NCBI RefSeq assembly: GCF_001192835.1
Contig: NZ_DF968182.1
Coordinates: 1-64,000, forward strand
Length of the DNA stretch: 64,000 bases
Source: Lentimicrobium saccharophilum
GTDB lineage: Bacteria; Bacteroidota; Bacteroidia; Bacteroidales; Lentimicrobiaceae
Direction: 5' to 3'
Shown here: one piece after another, positions 55,377-64,000 of the stretch
Layout of the letters: each line of letters opens with the position of its first letter
Numbering within the stretch: position 1 is the first letter of the stretch
Translations under genes and position numbers: made by a program
Notes under the pieces: model-generated
The model's input: the letters and a program-made list of their open reading frames with translations, nothing else
Told to the model about the DNA's origin: nothing
Database searches by the model: none

Positions 55377-55759
55377 GCGCTTGGAATTACTAAATTATAT
55401 ACGCAACTCAGGCCCAAATGTATAACATTAAAGAAAAATATGCAACAGGCAAAAGGATTGAAGCGGTATATTCTGCTTCTCCGCTAAAGCTGAAATTAAA
55501 AGCCCCGGACTGTTTACTTTTTTGGGAAACAATCCGGTATCGGGGCGAAGATTAGCCCGTTTAATTATCCCGGGAAACCGGTAAAAGCCACTTGAACCAC
55601 AGGAATTTTAATCTTTTCTGTAATGGTGATCGCGTGAAATTTTTTGCGGATAAAAAGCAGAAACTAAGTCAGGAACTGAAAAGTTTGAGTCAGGTAATAG
55701 TATAAATAAAGAAAACCTCTGTTATATGCTTGTTATAAAGCACTTACAGAGGTCTTTCG

Positions 55760-55843
55760 TACCCCGGGCCGGGATCGAACCGGCACGAGCTCACACTCAT
55801 TGGTTTTTGAGACCAACGCGTCTACCAATTCCGCCACCGGGGC
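55760..55843 (-). tRNA. tRNA-Leu (anticodon CAA)
   Basis: On the minus strand: acceptor stem GCCCCGG/CCGGGGT (G1-U72 wobble), D-arm, anticodon stem-loop TTGGT-CTCAAAA-ACCAA giving anticodon CAA (decodes UUG), a long variable arm, and the T-arm CCGGTTCGATCCCGG. No encoded CCA. A type II tRNA of 84 nt. A TACCTTTG box (55855-55862) lies just upstream. Confidence 0.96.
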
Positions 55844-56175
55844 AAAAGGGCACGCAAAGGTAAGAAAAGTTATTGATTCCGGTGCGAATTTTTCATACCA
55901 TCGGATCGGATACTTTTTGCCAGGGGCTCCACTTAAGTTTTGCGGGAAAAGGGTGCCCGGGGAGCGATTCTGCCGGTTTGGAGGATCGTTGGGGCTCTGG
56001 TTCTTGTCAGAAAATTCTAACCGGTAACAGGCGGGAATGCCGGAACATGCTGCAGGCGCCCTGCCGGTAATTCCTGTTGATCTCTTGCCGGAATTGCTTA
56101 TCTTGCTGCCACGTTCCGGTGATGCCGGCAGGAATAAAGTCTGTTCCGGTTAATTGGAAAATTAAAACTGATATC
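55844..56175. other. intergenic region, 332 bp, between tRNA-Leu and the galactanase gene
   Basis: It contains the tRNA promoter and a GC-rich stretch with no clear gene. No strong promoter motif precedes the galactanase. Confidence 0.5.
55855..55862 (-). promoter_or_regulatory. -7 box for tRNA-Leu
   Basis: Minus-strand TACCTTTG fits TAnnTTTG, about 12 bases before the mature 5' end. Confidence 0.5.
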
Positions 56176-57609
56176 ATGAAAAGACTCAAGCTGATTGTTT
56201 TAATTTTTGCCCTTGTGCTGGCAGCCTGCAATTCCGGTCGCCTAAAGGAGCAGTCAACAGATTTTTCGTCCTTTTTCCGGGTAGCAACCGGTAAGCCGGT
56301 TACCCTGGTGCTGGCCTGTTACAAAACCACCCTGCGCGCCGGTCATGGCGAGGAAACCCGCGTCAGGGTGAGCGTGGCCGACAGCCTCGACCGGGAAATC
56401 TCGGATGCGGAACTTTCATTCCGGATTTCGGTCACCGGGGATGCGAACCTGCTGGATGCCGGCCGCAACGAGATGAACCCTTTCAGCCGGGCTGATACCC
56501 TTACCGTATGGGAGGCTTCGCTGAACAGGGGCGTATGCGAATTTGTGCTGATCGCGGGCAATACCCCCGGAAAGTTTACCGTTGAAGCCAGCACGGAAGG
56601 GCTGTGGCCGGCTTCACACGAAATCCACCTGCTGCCGGCAAGTTTTCAGCTGATGCAGCCTGCCATTCTTCCGCTTCCGCCCTCTCCCCACATACACCCC
56701 CCGATGATCGGTGCCGATATCTCGTTTCTCCCTCAGCTTGAAGATGAAGGGATGAAGTTTTATGACAAAGGCGTTGAAACGGATGCCATTGAATTGCTGA
56801 AGAACCATGGATTTAACTATATCCGCCTGCGTATTTTTGTGAATCCGGAGCATGAAAAGGGCTATTCTCCGGGCAAAGGTTACTGCGGAAATGATCAGAC
56901 GCTTGCCATGGCCAGGCGGGTGAAAGCGGCCGGGTTAAACCTGCTGCTTGATTTTCATTACAGCGATTACTGGGCCGATCCCCAGCAGCAATACAAACCT
57001 TCGGCATGGGAAGGGCAGGACTTTGAAACCCTGCAAAGAAGTTTGCGTGACTACACCGCGATGGTGCTCTCGGGCCTGAAGGCCCAGGGCACGCTTCCGC
57101 AGATGGTGCAGGTGGGCAACGAGATCAACCATGGCATTGTATGGCCCGAGGGTCATATCGGTAACCCGGATCAGCTGGCCTCACTGCTGAAAGCAGGCGT
57201 GGCAGCCTGCCGCGAAGCCGATCCTTCCATGCCCGTGATGATGCATCTGGCGTTGGGAGGACAAACGGAAGAAGCCGTTTTCTGGTTTGACAATATGCTT
57301 GCCCGCGGGGTGGACTTTGACGTGATCGGACTTTCGTACTATCCCCGCTGGCACGGCACCCCCGAAGACCTCTCACGCACCATGCATACACTTGCGGAGC
57401 GCTATGGCAAGGATGTCAACGTCGCGGAATACAGCGCCTTCAAGAAGGAAATTCACGATCTTGTATTCAGCCTGCCCGGCGGCAGGGGACAGGGCGCCTG
57501 CATCTGGGAGCCACTCAACACCTGGAGGCGGCTGTTTGATGACAAAGGAAACGCGCTGGATGAAATCCGTATATATGACAACCTTGCTGCCCGCTACCTG
57601 AGGCGATGA
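56176..57609 (+). CDS. GH53 endo-beta-1,4-galactanase lipoprotein
   Basis: Start ATG 56176 gives lipoprotein signal MKRLKLIVLIFALVLAAC (Cys 18); upstream ATG 56077 would hide it. Residues about 40-170 are an Ig-like beta domain; the rest is a GH53 barrel opening with IGADISFLPQLE and RLRIFVNPE, DFHYSDYWADPQ. Acid/base E316 (VGNEINHG) and nucleophile E418 (VAEYSAF) are both present. It would cleave arabinogalactan or pectic galactan at the cell surface. It stands alone, with no SusC/D pair nearby. Confidence 0.94.
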   Translation: MKRLKLIVLIFALVLAACNSGRLKEQSTDFSSFFRVATGKPVTLVLACYKTTLRAGHGEETRVRVSVADSLDREISDAELSFRISVTGDANLLDAGRNEMNPFSRADTLTVWEASLNRGVCEFVLIAGNTPGKFTVEASTEGLWPASHEIHLLPASFQLMQPAILPLPPSPHIHPPMIGADISFLPQLEDEGMKFYDKGVETDAIELLKNHGFNYIRLRIFVNPEHEKGYSPGKGYCGNDQTLAMARRVKAAGLNLLLDFHYSDYWADPQQQYKPSAWEGQDFETLQRSLRDYTAMVLSGLKAQGTLPQMVQVGNEINHGIVWPEGHIGNPDQLASLLKAGVAACREADPSMPVMMHLALGGQTEEAVFWFDNMLARGVDFDVIGLSYYPRWHGTPEDLSRTMHTLAERYGKDVNVAEYSAFKKEIHDLVFSLPGGRGQGACIWEPLNTWRRLFDDKGNALDEIRIYDNLAARYLRR

Positions 57610-57655
57610 TCTCCGGTTCTTCCGGCCTGTCCGGCGACGCTGGCGGTTTTTTACC

Positions 57656-57663
57656 TAATTTTG
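57656..57663 (+). promoter_or_regulatory. -7 box for the S41 peptidase gene
   Basis: TAATTTTG fits TAnnTTTG and lies 27 bases before the ATG at 57691. Confidence 0.5.
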
Positions 57664-57690
57664 CAAACCGCTTAACGAACGAAATGAACC

Positions 57691-59316
57691 ATGTATAACA
57701 ACAAAAGATCAGCGATATACCTGCCAATAGCCTTTGCCCTGGTGCTTGTAGCCGGAATTTTCCTGGGCGCTTCCCTGGTAAAGGTCAATTCAACCGATCA
57801 GAACCTGATTCAACGTATCCACAACCGAAATTTTGACCCGGTTGACAATGTCATCACATACATTCAACAGGAATACGTTGATTCGGTGGATGTATACAAA
57901 CTCAGACAATCGGCCATTACGGGCATGCTTTCCGATCTGGACCCTCACTCAAGTTTTATCACAGCCGAAGAGTTTAACGAGGTAAACGATCCGCTGCTGG
58001 GTAGTTTTGACGGCATAGGGGTGCAGTTCAGGATGGAGAACGATACGGTTTACATCATCAACGCCATTGCCGGCGGCCCTTCCGAAAAAGCCGGAATTCT
58101 GGCCGGCGACCGCATAGTAAATGTTGACGGGGAGGTGATCGCCGGGGTGAAGATGTCGACGAATGAAGTGATGAAGCGCCTGAAAGGCGAACGGGGCACC
58201 CGGGTAAACGTCAGTGTTTTCCGGAGAGGGTTTAAGGAACTCATTCCATTTACGATAACGCGTGATGTCATCCCGACCTACAGCGTCGATATCTCATTTA
58301 TGCCCGAGCCAGGTATCGGATATATCAAATTATCCAAATTTTCAGCCACCACAACCGAAGAGCTGACAAAGGCGCTTCTCGGATTGAAAAATGAGGGAAT
58401 GGAAAGCCTGATTCTTGACCTGAGGGGGAATTCAGGAGGTTACCTTCAGACGGCCATCACGGTTTCGGATGAATTTCTGGGAGAAGGGAAGCTGATTGTT
58501 TATACGAGCGGGTATAACCGGCCGGCCCAGTATGCCCATGCAAGCGGGAAAGGAATATTTGAAAAGGGCAGCCTGGTTGTACTGATTGATGAAGGTTCGG
58601 CTTCATCCAGCGAAATTCTGGCCGGCGCCATTCAGGACAACGACCGGGGACTGATCATCGGTCGCCGCTCATTCGGAAAGGGGCTTGTACAGGAGCAGCT
58701 ATCGCTTCCCGACGGCTCAGCCATCCGGCTGACGGTAGCACGTTACTACACGCCCACAGGAAGAAGCATTCAGAAACCCTATAAAAACGGTCACACGGAA
58801 GAGTACGAGGAAGAATTGTATAACCGGATGATCAGCGGGCAGCTTGAAAGCGCCGACAGCATCCACTTTAATGATTCTCTGAGATATACTACCCCCGGAG
58901 GTCGCGTGGTTTATGGTGGCGGCGGTATCATGCCGGATATCTTTATCCCGGTTGAGAAAAATGAGAATTACCGCTATTACAATGAACTGCTTGGCAAAGG
59001 GCTGGTTTACCAGTTCACCTTTGATTATACCGATAATAACAGGCCGGGATTAAAGAAATTCAGGACTTTTGAGGAGTTTGACCGGAATTTTAACATTACT
59101 CCGGATCTTTTTAACAGAATGATAAGATTTGCTTCAGAAAAAGGTGTTGAACCTGATCAAAAGGGCATTGCCTTTGTCCGTGAAGAACTGGAGAACCTGA
59201 TGAAGGCGCTGATTGCCCGAAACCTTTTTGATGAAAAGGGATTCTATCCTGTTTATCTGCGTACGGATAAAACCTACCACAAAGCGGTTGAAGAGATCAG
59301 GAAACAACAACAGTAA
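57691..59316 (+). CDS. S41-family C-terminal processing peptidase
   Basis: 541 residues: an N-terminal signal anchor (about 8-30), a PDZ domain (about 85-170) and the S41 catalytic core with the Ser305 nucleophile (GSASSSE) and Lys330 general base (FGKG). Such Tsp/Prc/CtpA-like proteases trim or degrade periplasmic proteins by recognising C-termini. Convergent with glmS. Confidence 0.95.
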   Translation: MYNNKRSAIYLPIAFALVLVAGIFLGASLVKVNSTDQNLIQRIHNRNFDPVDNVITYIQQEYVDSVDVYKLRQSAITGMLSDLDPHSSFITAEEFNEVNDPLLGSFDGIGVQFRMENDTVYIINAIAGGPSEKAGILAGDRIVNVDGEVIAGVKMSTNEVMKRLKGERGTRVNVSVFRRGFKELIPFTITRDVIPTYSVDISFMPEPGIGYIKLSKFSATTTEELTKALLGLKNEGMESLILDLRGNSGGYLQTAITVSDEFLGEGKLIVYTSGYNRPAQYAHASGKGIFEKGSLVVLIDEGSASSSEILAGAIQDNDRGLIIGRRSFGKGLVQEQLSLPDGSAIRLTVARYYTPTGRSIQKPYKNGHTEEYEEELYNRMISGQLESADSIHFNDSLRYTTPGGRVVYGGGGIMPDIFIPVEKNENYRYYNELLGKGLVYQFTFDYTDNNRPGLKKFRTFEEFDRNFNITPDLFNRMIRFASEKGVEPDQKGIAFVREELENLMKALIARNLFDEKGFYPVYLRTDKTYHKAVEEIRKQQQ

Positions 59317-59419
59317 CGTCGGTCGCGACCCGGGGCCTGACTTTTCCGGGAGAAAATGATTTCAGTTCAGAAAAAATCGTCTTTGCTGAATGATTTTCAG
59401 CAGATGGCTTCAGCCGCAA

Positions 59420-61258
59420 TTACTCTACGGTAACGCTTTTGGCGAGGTTCCGGGGCTGATCCACGTTGCATCCGCGCATCACCGCTATATGGTACGACAA
59501 CAGCTGAAGCGGAATGGTTGCGATAAGGGGAACAAGCATCTCCTCGGTTTCGGGGACTTCAATGATGTGGTCTGCCAGGGCTTTCACGGTTTCGTCGCCT
59601 TCGGTGACAATGGCAATGATCTTGCCTTTCCGGGCTTTCACTTCCTGAATGTTCGACACCACCTTTTCATAGGTCCCCTTGTTGGTGGCAACCACAACCA
59701 CCGGCATCTCTTCATCGATCAGCGCGATGGGCCCATGTTTCATTTCCGCGGCCGGATAACCTTCGGCATGGATATAGGAGATCTCTTTCAGTTTGAGCGC
59801 GCCCTCCATGGCAACAGGGAAGTTATAGCCCCTGCCCAGGTAAAGGGCGTTTCTTACATCCTTGAATACTGTGGCAATCTCTATGATTTTATCGTTAACT
59901 TTCAGGGTTTCCTCCACCTTGCCGGGAATGTCATCCAGTTCATGAAGAAGTTGGTTGAACCTCGATTTGGAGATTGTCCCTTTGCTGTCGGCAAGCATCA
60001 GCGCCATCAGCGTAAGCAGGGTAACCTGTGCGGTGAATGCCTTTGTGGAGGCAACGCCGATTTCGGGGCCTGCATGGGTATACGATCCTGCATGTGTGGC
60101 CCTGGCTATGGATGATCCGACTACATTGCAGACGCCGATGATGGTTGCACCTTTCGATTTTGCCAGTTCGATGGCGGCAAGGGTATCGGCGGTTTCACCT
60201 GACTGTGAGATGGCAATTACAACGTCGTCTTCGTAGATAACCGGATTCCGGTATCTGAACTCCGAAGCATATTCTACCTCAACGGGGATGCGTGCCAGCT
60301 CCTCAAAAAGATATTCCCCGACCAGTCCGGCATGCCACGAGGTGCCGCAGGCAATGATAATGATGCGTTTGGCATTCACCAGTTTCTGCTGATAGTCGAT
60401 GATACCTCCCAGCAGCACAATGCCTTCACGGGCTTTCAGGCGGCCCCGCATACTGTCGCGGATCGACCGGGGCTGCTCGTAGATTTCCTTCAGCATAAAA
60501 TGATCAAACCCTTCTTTCTCCAGCGCGCTGAGGTTGATCTCCAGGGTCTGGATATACGGGGTTTTCTCGATATTGGTAATGGTCTTGATTTTTATCTCCT
60601 TATTGCGGTGAAGTATGGCAATTTCTTCGTCGTTCAGGTAAACCACCTCGCGGGTATACTCCACAATAGGTGTGGCATCCGAAGCAACAAAAAATTCATT
60701 TTCACCGATACCGACAACCAGCGGGCTTCCCTTGCGGGCGGCGATCAGCGTATCAGGGTCATTTTTATCAATGATTACAATGGCATAAGCGCCTACTACC
60801 TGGTTAAGCGCGATCTGAACAGCTTCGGCCAGACTTACTTTTTCATTGATTTCAATGTCTTCTATCAGGTGAATCAGCACTTCGGTGTCTGTTTCACTCT
60901 CAAAACGGAATCCCCTGTTTATCAGTTCATTTTTAAGCGGAGCATAGTTTTCTATAATTCCATTGTGAATGATGGCCAGATTCCTGGAATAGGAAAAATG
61001 GGGATGGGCATTCACATCGTTCGGCTCTCCGTGTGTCGCCCAGCGGGTATGGGCGATACCTATATTCCCCGAAAGGTCTTTATCTTTAACAGCTTCTTCC
61101 AAAGCTGCTACTTTACCTTTACACTTATATAACTTAAGATCACTGTTGAGCACAGCAACCCCGGCACTGTCGTATCCGCGGTATTCAAGCCGGTGTAATC
61201 CCTTGATCAGAATCGGATATGCCTGCCTCGGGCCAATATAAGCAACTATTCCACACAT
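59420..61258 (-). CDS. glmS: glutamine-fructose-6-phosphate aminotransferase
   Basis: Makes glucosamine-6-phosphate for peptidoglycan and LPS. The N-terminal glutaminase domain starts MCGIVAYIG with catalytic Cys2, and HTRWATHG follows; two SIS sugar-isomerase domains follow (SQSGETADT, ACGTSWHAG) and the conserved end NLAKSVTVE. 612 residues, full length. Downstream of the DUF4270 gene with a 325-base gap holding its own promoter candidate. Confidence 0.97.
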   Translation of the reverse strand: MCGIVAYIGPRQAYPILIKGLHRLEYRGYDSAGVAVLNSDLKLYKCKGKVAALEEAVKDKDLSGNIGIAHTRWATHGEPNDVNAHPHFSYSRNLAIIHNGIIENYAPLKNELINRGFRFESETDTEVLIHLIEDIEINEKVSLAEAVQIALNQVVGAYAIVIIDKNDPDTLIAARKGSPLVVGIGENEFFVASDATPIVEYTREVVYLNDEEIAILHRNKEIKIKTITNIEKTPYIQTLEINLSALEKEGFDHFMLKEIYEQPRSIRDSMRGRLKAREGIVLLGGIIDYQQKLVNAKRIIIIACGTSWHAGLVGEYLFEELARIPVEVEYASEFRYRNPVIYEDDVVIAISQSGETADTLAAIELAKSKGATIIGVCNVVGSSIARATHAGSYTHAGPEIGVASTKAFTAQVTLLTLMALMLADSKGTISKSRFNQLLHELDDIPGKVEETLKVNDKIIEIATVFKDVRNALYLGRGYNFPVAMEGALKLKEISYIHAEGYPAAEMKHGPIALIDEEMPVVVVATNKGTYEKVVSNIQEVKARKGKIIAIVTEGDETVKALADHIIEVPETEEMLVPLIATIPLQLLSYHIAVMRGCNVDQPRNLAKSVTVE

Positions 61259-61583
61259 AATTCCTGTTTTAATTTCATTAAATCATAACGACCTGGTCAA
61301 TGATACTTAATCAAATTGTTCATCGAAAGTAATCTGTTGAAACATTGATCATAAAGAGACCGGATCAGGTATCACTTTCGACGGTTTCTATTTATAAACA
61401 GCGTTTGGTCCCTGTGGTTTTACTAAGAACACCCTGGCCATTCTTTTTGCATGCGTTCAGGGATGCATGCTTCTGGTTAACGGAAGCAGGTACAAAGGTA
61501 CTGCTTTAAAAAGAACAAATTCAGAAACCGGCCCTGAAATCTGTATACGAATGAGTAATTAAGAAATTTTAAAATGTAGCGTA
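61259..61583. other. glmS leader and intergenic region, 325 bp
   Basis: Between DUF4270 (upstream) and glmS. Holds the glmS promoter and a small TGCTTC/GAAGCA hairpin next to it (about 61469-61489). No ribozyme of the Firmicutes glmS type is recognised. Confidence 0.5.
61493..61500 (-). promoter_or_regulatory. glmS -7 box
   Basis: Minus-strand TACCTTTG (TAnnTTTG); CAAA at 61516-61519 gives a -33 TTTG with a short 15-base spacer. It implies a leader of about 228 bases before the glmS ATG, longer than neighbours. Confidence 0.45.
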
Positions 61584-62927
61584 TTACTCAACAAGGGTAT
61601 AATAGATCACGAGTTTAACCCGGTTGTTGCTACTGGCCGGGCCTTTGATAACCGCCCGGTTTGCGGTAAGGGAGGAACCGGCAATCACCATCATCAATCC
61701 GTGATCTTCCGCTTCCGGGTATCGCATTCTGTCCTGTACATATTTGGTGAGCCTGAAGCGGTATTCACTGTTGTTGATATATTTACCTCCGAAATAGGCC
61801 GAACCTATGTTTTCGTCGGGCAAAACAACATACGCCCCGGTGCTGCTCAGCGCCCTGATGGCAAGCTGTGTGGGCGGAGGCAGGCTGGATCCGGGATCGT
61901 CATTGGTAAATATCAGCAATGCTTCATTTACTGCAATCCGTGCGTTTTCCGGGATATTTTTAAGGTAAGGAATTCTCAGTTTTACTTTTGTTCCCGCCAT
62001 TGCCTGCAGAAAAATACGGTTAGCTCCTGCTGTGGTATCTCCGGCGAGTTGCTGAAGAAGTTCCGGATCAGCCCCCGAATAATTAAAATGTTCGTAATTA
62101 TTGAAACGGGCACAGGAGGCGTTGATGGGAAGCCTGATGGAGGTTGTGTCGGTATCGTTGTGATAATGGATGGTTATCCTGGAAAGGTCATCCACCAGGT
62201 CGAATGAGAGAATGGAGCCTGTTGCGGTAGTGGTGAAAGGATCCACGGTGATGTGCAGGCCTTTAAAAACCTCAAGGAAATAAGCATTTGACGAAAGGGT
62301 TTCTTCGCCGGCAGTCATGATCTTTTCAGCAAATGCCTGGGTGAGCGTGATCCGCAGGTGCGGGGCAACAAAGGCACCATCGACCGAATCTGCCTCTACC
62401 AGATTGGGAACAAAAACAGCTTCGCCGATCTGCTGGGGAATCACCGGAACGGTATTATGAGAGTAATAAGAGGAATCAACATTGATAGAGTCGGCAAGCT
62501 CGAAAACCCTTACCGTGTGTTGCGACAAAGAATCGCCGTAAATTCCTGAATATTTCAGGGTAAGCACAATGGAATCTGCAACGGGATTTTCCCCAAAGGT
62601 AACATTGTTTGTCGGCAAACGGAATTGTGTATAAATTGATGCCAGCACATTCCCGAATACAGGATCATTCATATAGCCCAAAAGGTTTGCCGACAGCTCG
62701 TCTGTGCGCAGCGAATCTTCCCTTACCGTATAGGCGATAATGGTTGAAGTGTCGGTAAAGCTCAGGTTGAGATAATCGCTGTCGGGTAAAAGATCTATCC
62801 CGATCAGGTCGGGTTCTTTGTTGCAGGAGGTGATTGACAGCGCGAAAATTATGGCCAGAATGGCCCGGTTGAAGCTGAGTTTGTGCACGTTAAAATCTGA
62901 TTGAAGAAGTATTGACAAGCAATGCAA
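61584..62927 (-). CDS. DUF4270 lipoprotein
   Basis: 447 residues from ATG 62927; GTG 62888 gives a shorter lipoprotein signal (MHKLSFNRAILAIIFALSITSC) and is as likely. After the lipid-modified Cys the sequence begins NKEPDLIGIDLLPDSD, a DUF4270 hallmark; the rest is beta-rich without catalytic motifs. In Bacteroidota this gene sits beside the glycogen-synthase-like gene, as here (9 bases apart), so the two are linked, but its function is not known. Confidence 0.88.
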   Translation of the reverse strand: MHCLSILLQSDFNVHKLSFNRAILAIIFALSITSCNKEPDLIGIDLLPDSDYLNLSFTDTSTIIAYTVREDSLRTDELSANLLGYMNDPVFGNVLASIYTQFRLPTNNVTFGENPVADSIVLTLKYSGIYGDSLSQHTVRVFELADSINVDSSYYSHNTVPVIPQQIGEAVFVPNLVEADSVDGAFVAPHLRITLTQAFAEKIMTAGEETLSSNAYFLEVFKGLHITVDPFTTTATGSILSFDLVDDLSRITIHYHNDTDTTSIRLPINASCARFNNYEHFNYSGADPELLQQLAGDTTAGANRIFLQAMAGTKVKLRIPYLKNIPENARIAVNEALLIFTNDDPGSSLPPPTQLAIRALSSTGAYVVLPDENIGSAYFGGKYINNSEYRFRLTKYVQDRMRYPEAEDHGLMMVIAGSSLTANRAVIKGPASSNNRVKLVIYYTLVE

Positions 62928-62936
62928 GATTAAGGT

Positions 62937-63764
62937 TTATTCAGATGCTGCAGGCTGGCTGCTTATGATTTTATCATAAAAAATGTTATAAGCGTCAATA
63001 AACCTGTCAAGCGGCTGATACGGCAGCATTGGTTTCCCGGTCTCGTTGATGTAATCAAGCAGCTCGGCATTAACGGTTTCACTGCCGACGATAACACCGT
63101 CAGAAAAATCGATGGCCGTTTTCATTACATTAACGTAAGTGGGCTTCTTATAGTGTTTGAGATCTTTGTTTGTTATTCCGTCAAGCTTGATTTTATTGCC
63201 CGAATCCTTGTTCCAGGCTTCTTCAAAATCATCGTCGTAGATTGACATCACCACCCTGGTGTCGCTGAATAGCGGGTTATCACGGTAGGCGCGCTTGATG
63301 TAGAGCGGCACAAGGCTGGTCATCCAGCCGTGGCAGTGGATAAGATCAGGGGCCCAGCCAAGCTTCTTAACGGTCTCTATCACCCCGCGAGAAAAAAATA
63401 CGGCACGCTCGTCATTGTCTTTGTAAAACTTGTTGTTCTTGTCGCGGAACATGAACTTCCGCTGAAAATAATCCTCATTATCAATAAAATAAATCTGCAT
63501 CCTGGCCGATTGTATGGATGCAACCTTAATGATAAGCGGATGGTCTGTATCGTCAATGATCAGGTTCATACCCGAAAGACGGATTACTTCATGCAGCTGA
63601 TTTCTGCGTTCGTTGATATGCCCGAACCTGGGCATAAATGTGCGGATTTCGCGTCCCCTCTCCTGAATTCCCTGAGGAAGATGCCTGCCGATATAACCCA
63701 TCTGACTGTCTCTCAGATAAGGTATAATTTCCTGAGAAACAAACAGTATCCTCGCTTTTTCCAT
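62937..63764 (-). CDS. single-domain glycogen/starch-synthase-like protein
   Basis: Start ATG 63764 (MEKARILFVSQE) is used because the ATG at 63806 lies upstream of the promoter box at 63795. The protein matches only the N-terminal GT5 half of glycogen synthase (SQEIIPYLRDSQMGYIGRHLP, DLIHCHGWMT). The C-terminal GT-B half with the donor-binding site is missing, so at 275 residues it is about half-length. Bacteroidota commonly carry this short form. It may be regulatory rather than a full synthase. Confidence 0.88.
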   Translation of the reverse strand: MEKARILFVSQEIIPYLRDSQMGYIGRHLPQGIQERGREIRTFMPRFGHINERRNQLHEVIRLSGMNLIIDDTDHPLIIKVASIQSARMQIYFIDNEDYFQRKFMFRDKNNKFYKDNDERAVFFSRGVIETVKKLGWAPDLIHCHGWMTSLVPLYIKRAYRDNPLFSDTRVVMSIYDDDFEEAWNKDSGNKIKLDGITNKDLKHYKKPTYVNVMKTAIDFSDGVIVGSETVNAELLDYINETGKPMLPYQPLDRFIDAYNIFYDKIISSQPAASE

Positions 63765-63794
63765 AATAGAACCTGTTATTGTCGAAATAATGTG

Positions 63795-63802
63795 CAAAAT
63801 TA
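63795..63802 (-). promoter_or_regulatory. -7 box for the glycogen-synthase-like/DUF4270 operon
   Basis: Minus-strand TAATTTTG fits TAnnTTTG, 30 bases before the ATG at 63764, which supports that start over 63806. From here to the end of the window (194 bases) no gene is seen. Confidence 0.5.
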
Positions 63803-64000
63803 GCAAATTAAATCCAATCTTTTATTTTTAACTTATTATTATTCACTTGTTAATCAGCGCAAAACAAGACTACAGCCATGATACTTAACGTTTATCTCAA
63901 TTTTTATTGATTGATTTTCAGTTAGATATTAATTTATCTTCCCTGGCTGCCTGAATTTTATAATACTACATTTTGTATATGATTAGCGCAATCGTTTGCG

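Larger units (their letters stand above)
54957..55759. other. long intergenic region right of the defence operon
   Basis: It holds the operon promoter, the right flanking element, a 16-bp perfect palindrome TTTTAAACGTTTAAAA (55361-55376) and otherwise featureless sequence up to the tRNA. No gene supported; an open stretch ending near 55706 is too short to call. Confidence 0.55.

Noticed and set aside
55635-55706. Short ORF (about 24 codons, GTG start)
   Set aside because: Too short and without neighbours or a ribosome-binding context; not supportable.
61259-61583. glmS ribozyme
   Set aside because: No matching core is visible and the family is known mainly from Firmicutes.

Overview
The window is chromosomal DNA from a member of the Bacteroidota, most likely an environmental or gut-type Bacteroidales-like lineage. 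The evidence is: type IX secretion (T9SS) cargo with gliding-type C-terminal sorting domains, PorP/SprF, the lipoprotein GldH, a DUF4270 lipoprotein next to a single-domain glycogen synthase, and many promoter-like TAnnTTTG boxes of the Bacteroidota housekeeping sigma factor placed just before genes. I see no plasmid or phage backbone.

Layout. 1-9470: the 3' end of a giant repeat adhesin, a PorP/SprF outer-membrane protein and an OmpA-like protein, all + strand, a T9SS adhesin locus. 9669-14245: housekeeping operon ileS - dksA-like - lspA on the minus strand. 14850-20404: a surface lipoprotein, then an oligopeptide transporter with peptidase T. 20405-34485: a composite accessory segment. It holds a LytTR two-component pair whose sensor carries an FG-GAP-like propeller, two LamG proteins (one with a lipase-like hydrolase and a dockerin-like end), an intact Elp3-like radical SAM gene and a four-copy ~206-bp tandem repeat. 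The segment is bounded by a 5' remnant (20804) and a 3' remnant (about 34361) of a second copy of that radical SAM gene. 34473-45167: mostly core genes (dnaG, yceI-like, asd, ribF, gldH, RNase H) plus a lamin-tail surface protein.

45195-55254 is the most interesting block. A truncated DUF1016 gene is followed by a tightly coupled five-gene operon on the minus strand: XRE regulator, PLD-helicase, Eco57I-type methylase, small PD-(D/E)XK-like protein and AAA ATPase. It looks like a restriction-modification or anti-phage system that is not a textbook Type I/II/III, BREX or DISARM locus. Diverged inverted elements with long stem-loops and a shared GTTGGCAAC end bound the operon, so it appears to be a mobile cassette. 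A 12-bp perfect palindrome at the predicted transcription start is a likely operator for the XRE protein.

55760-64000 returns to core functions: tRNA-Leu(CAA), a GH53 galactanase lipoprotein, an S41 processing peptidase, glmS, the DUF4270 lipoprotein and the glycogen-synthase-like protein. All functional calls rest on reading the sequence; no database search was run.
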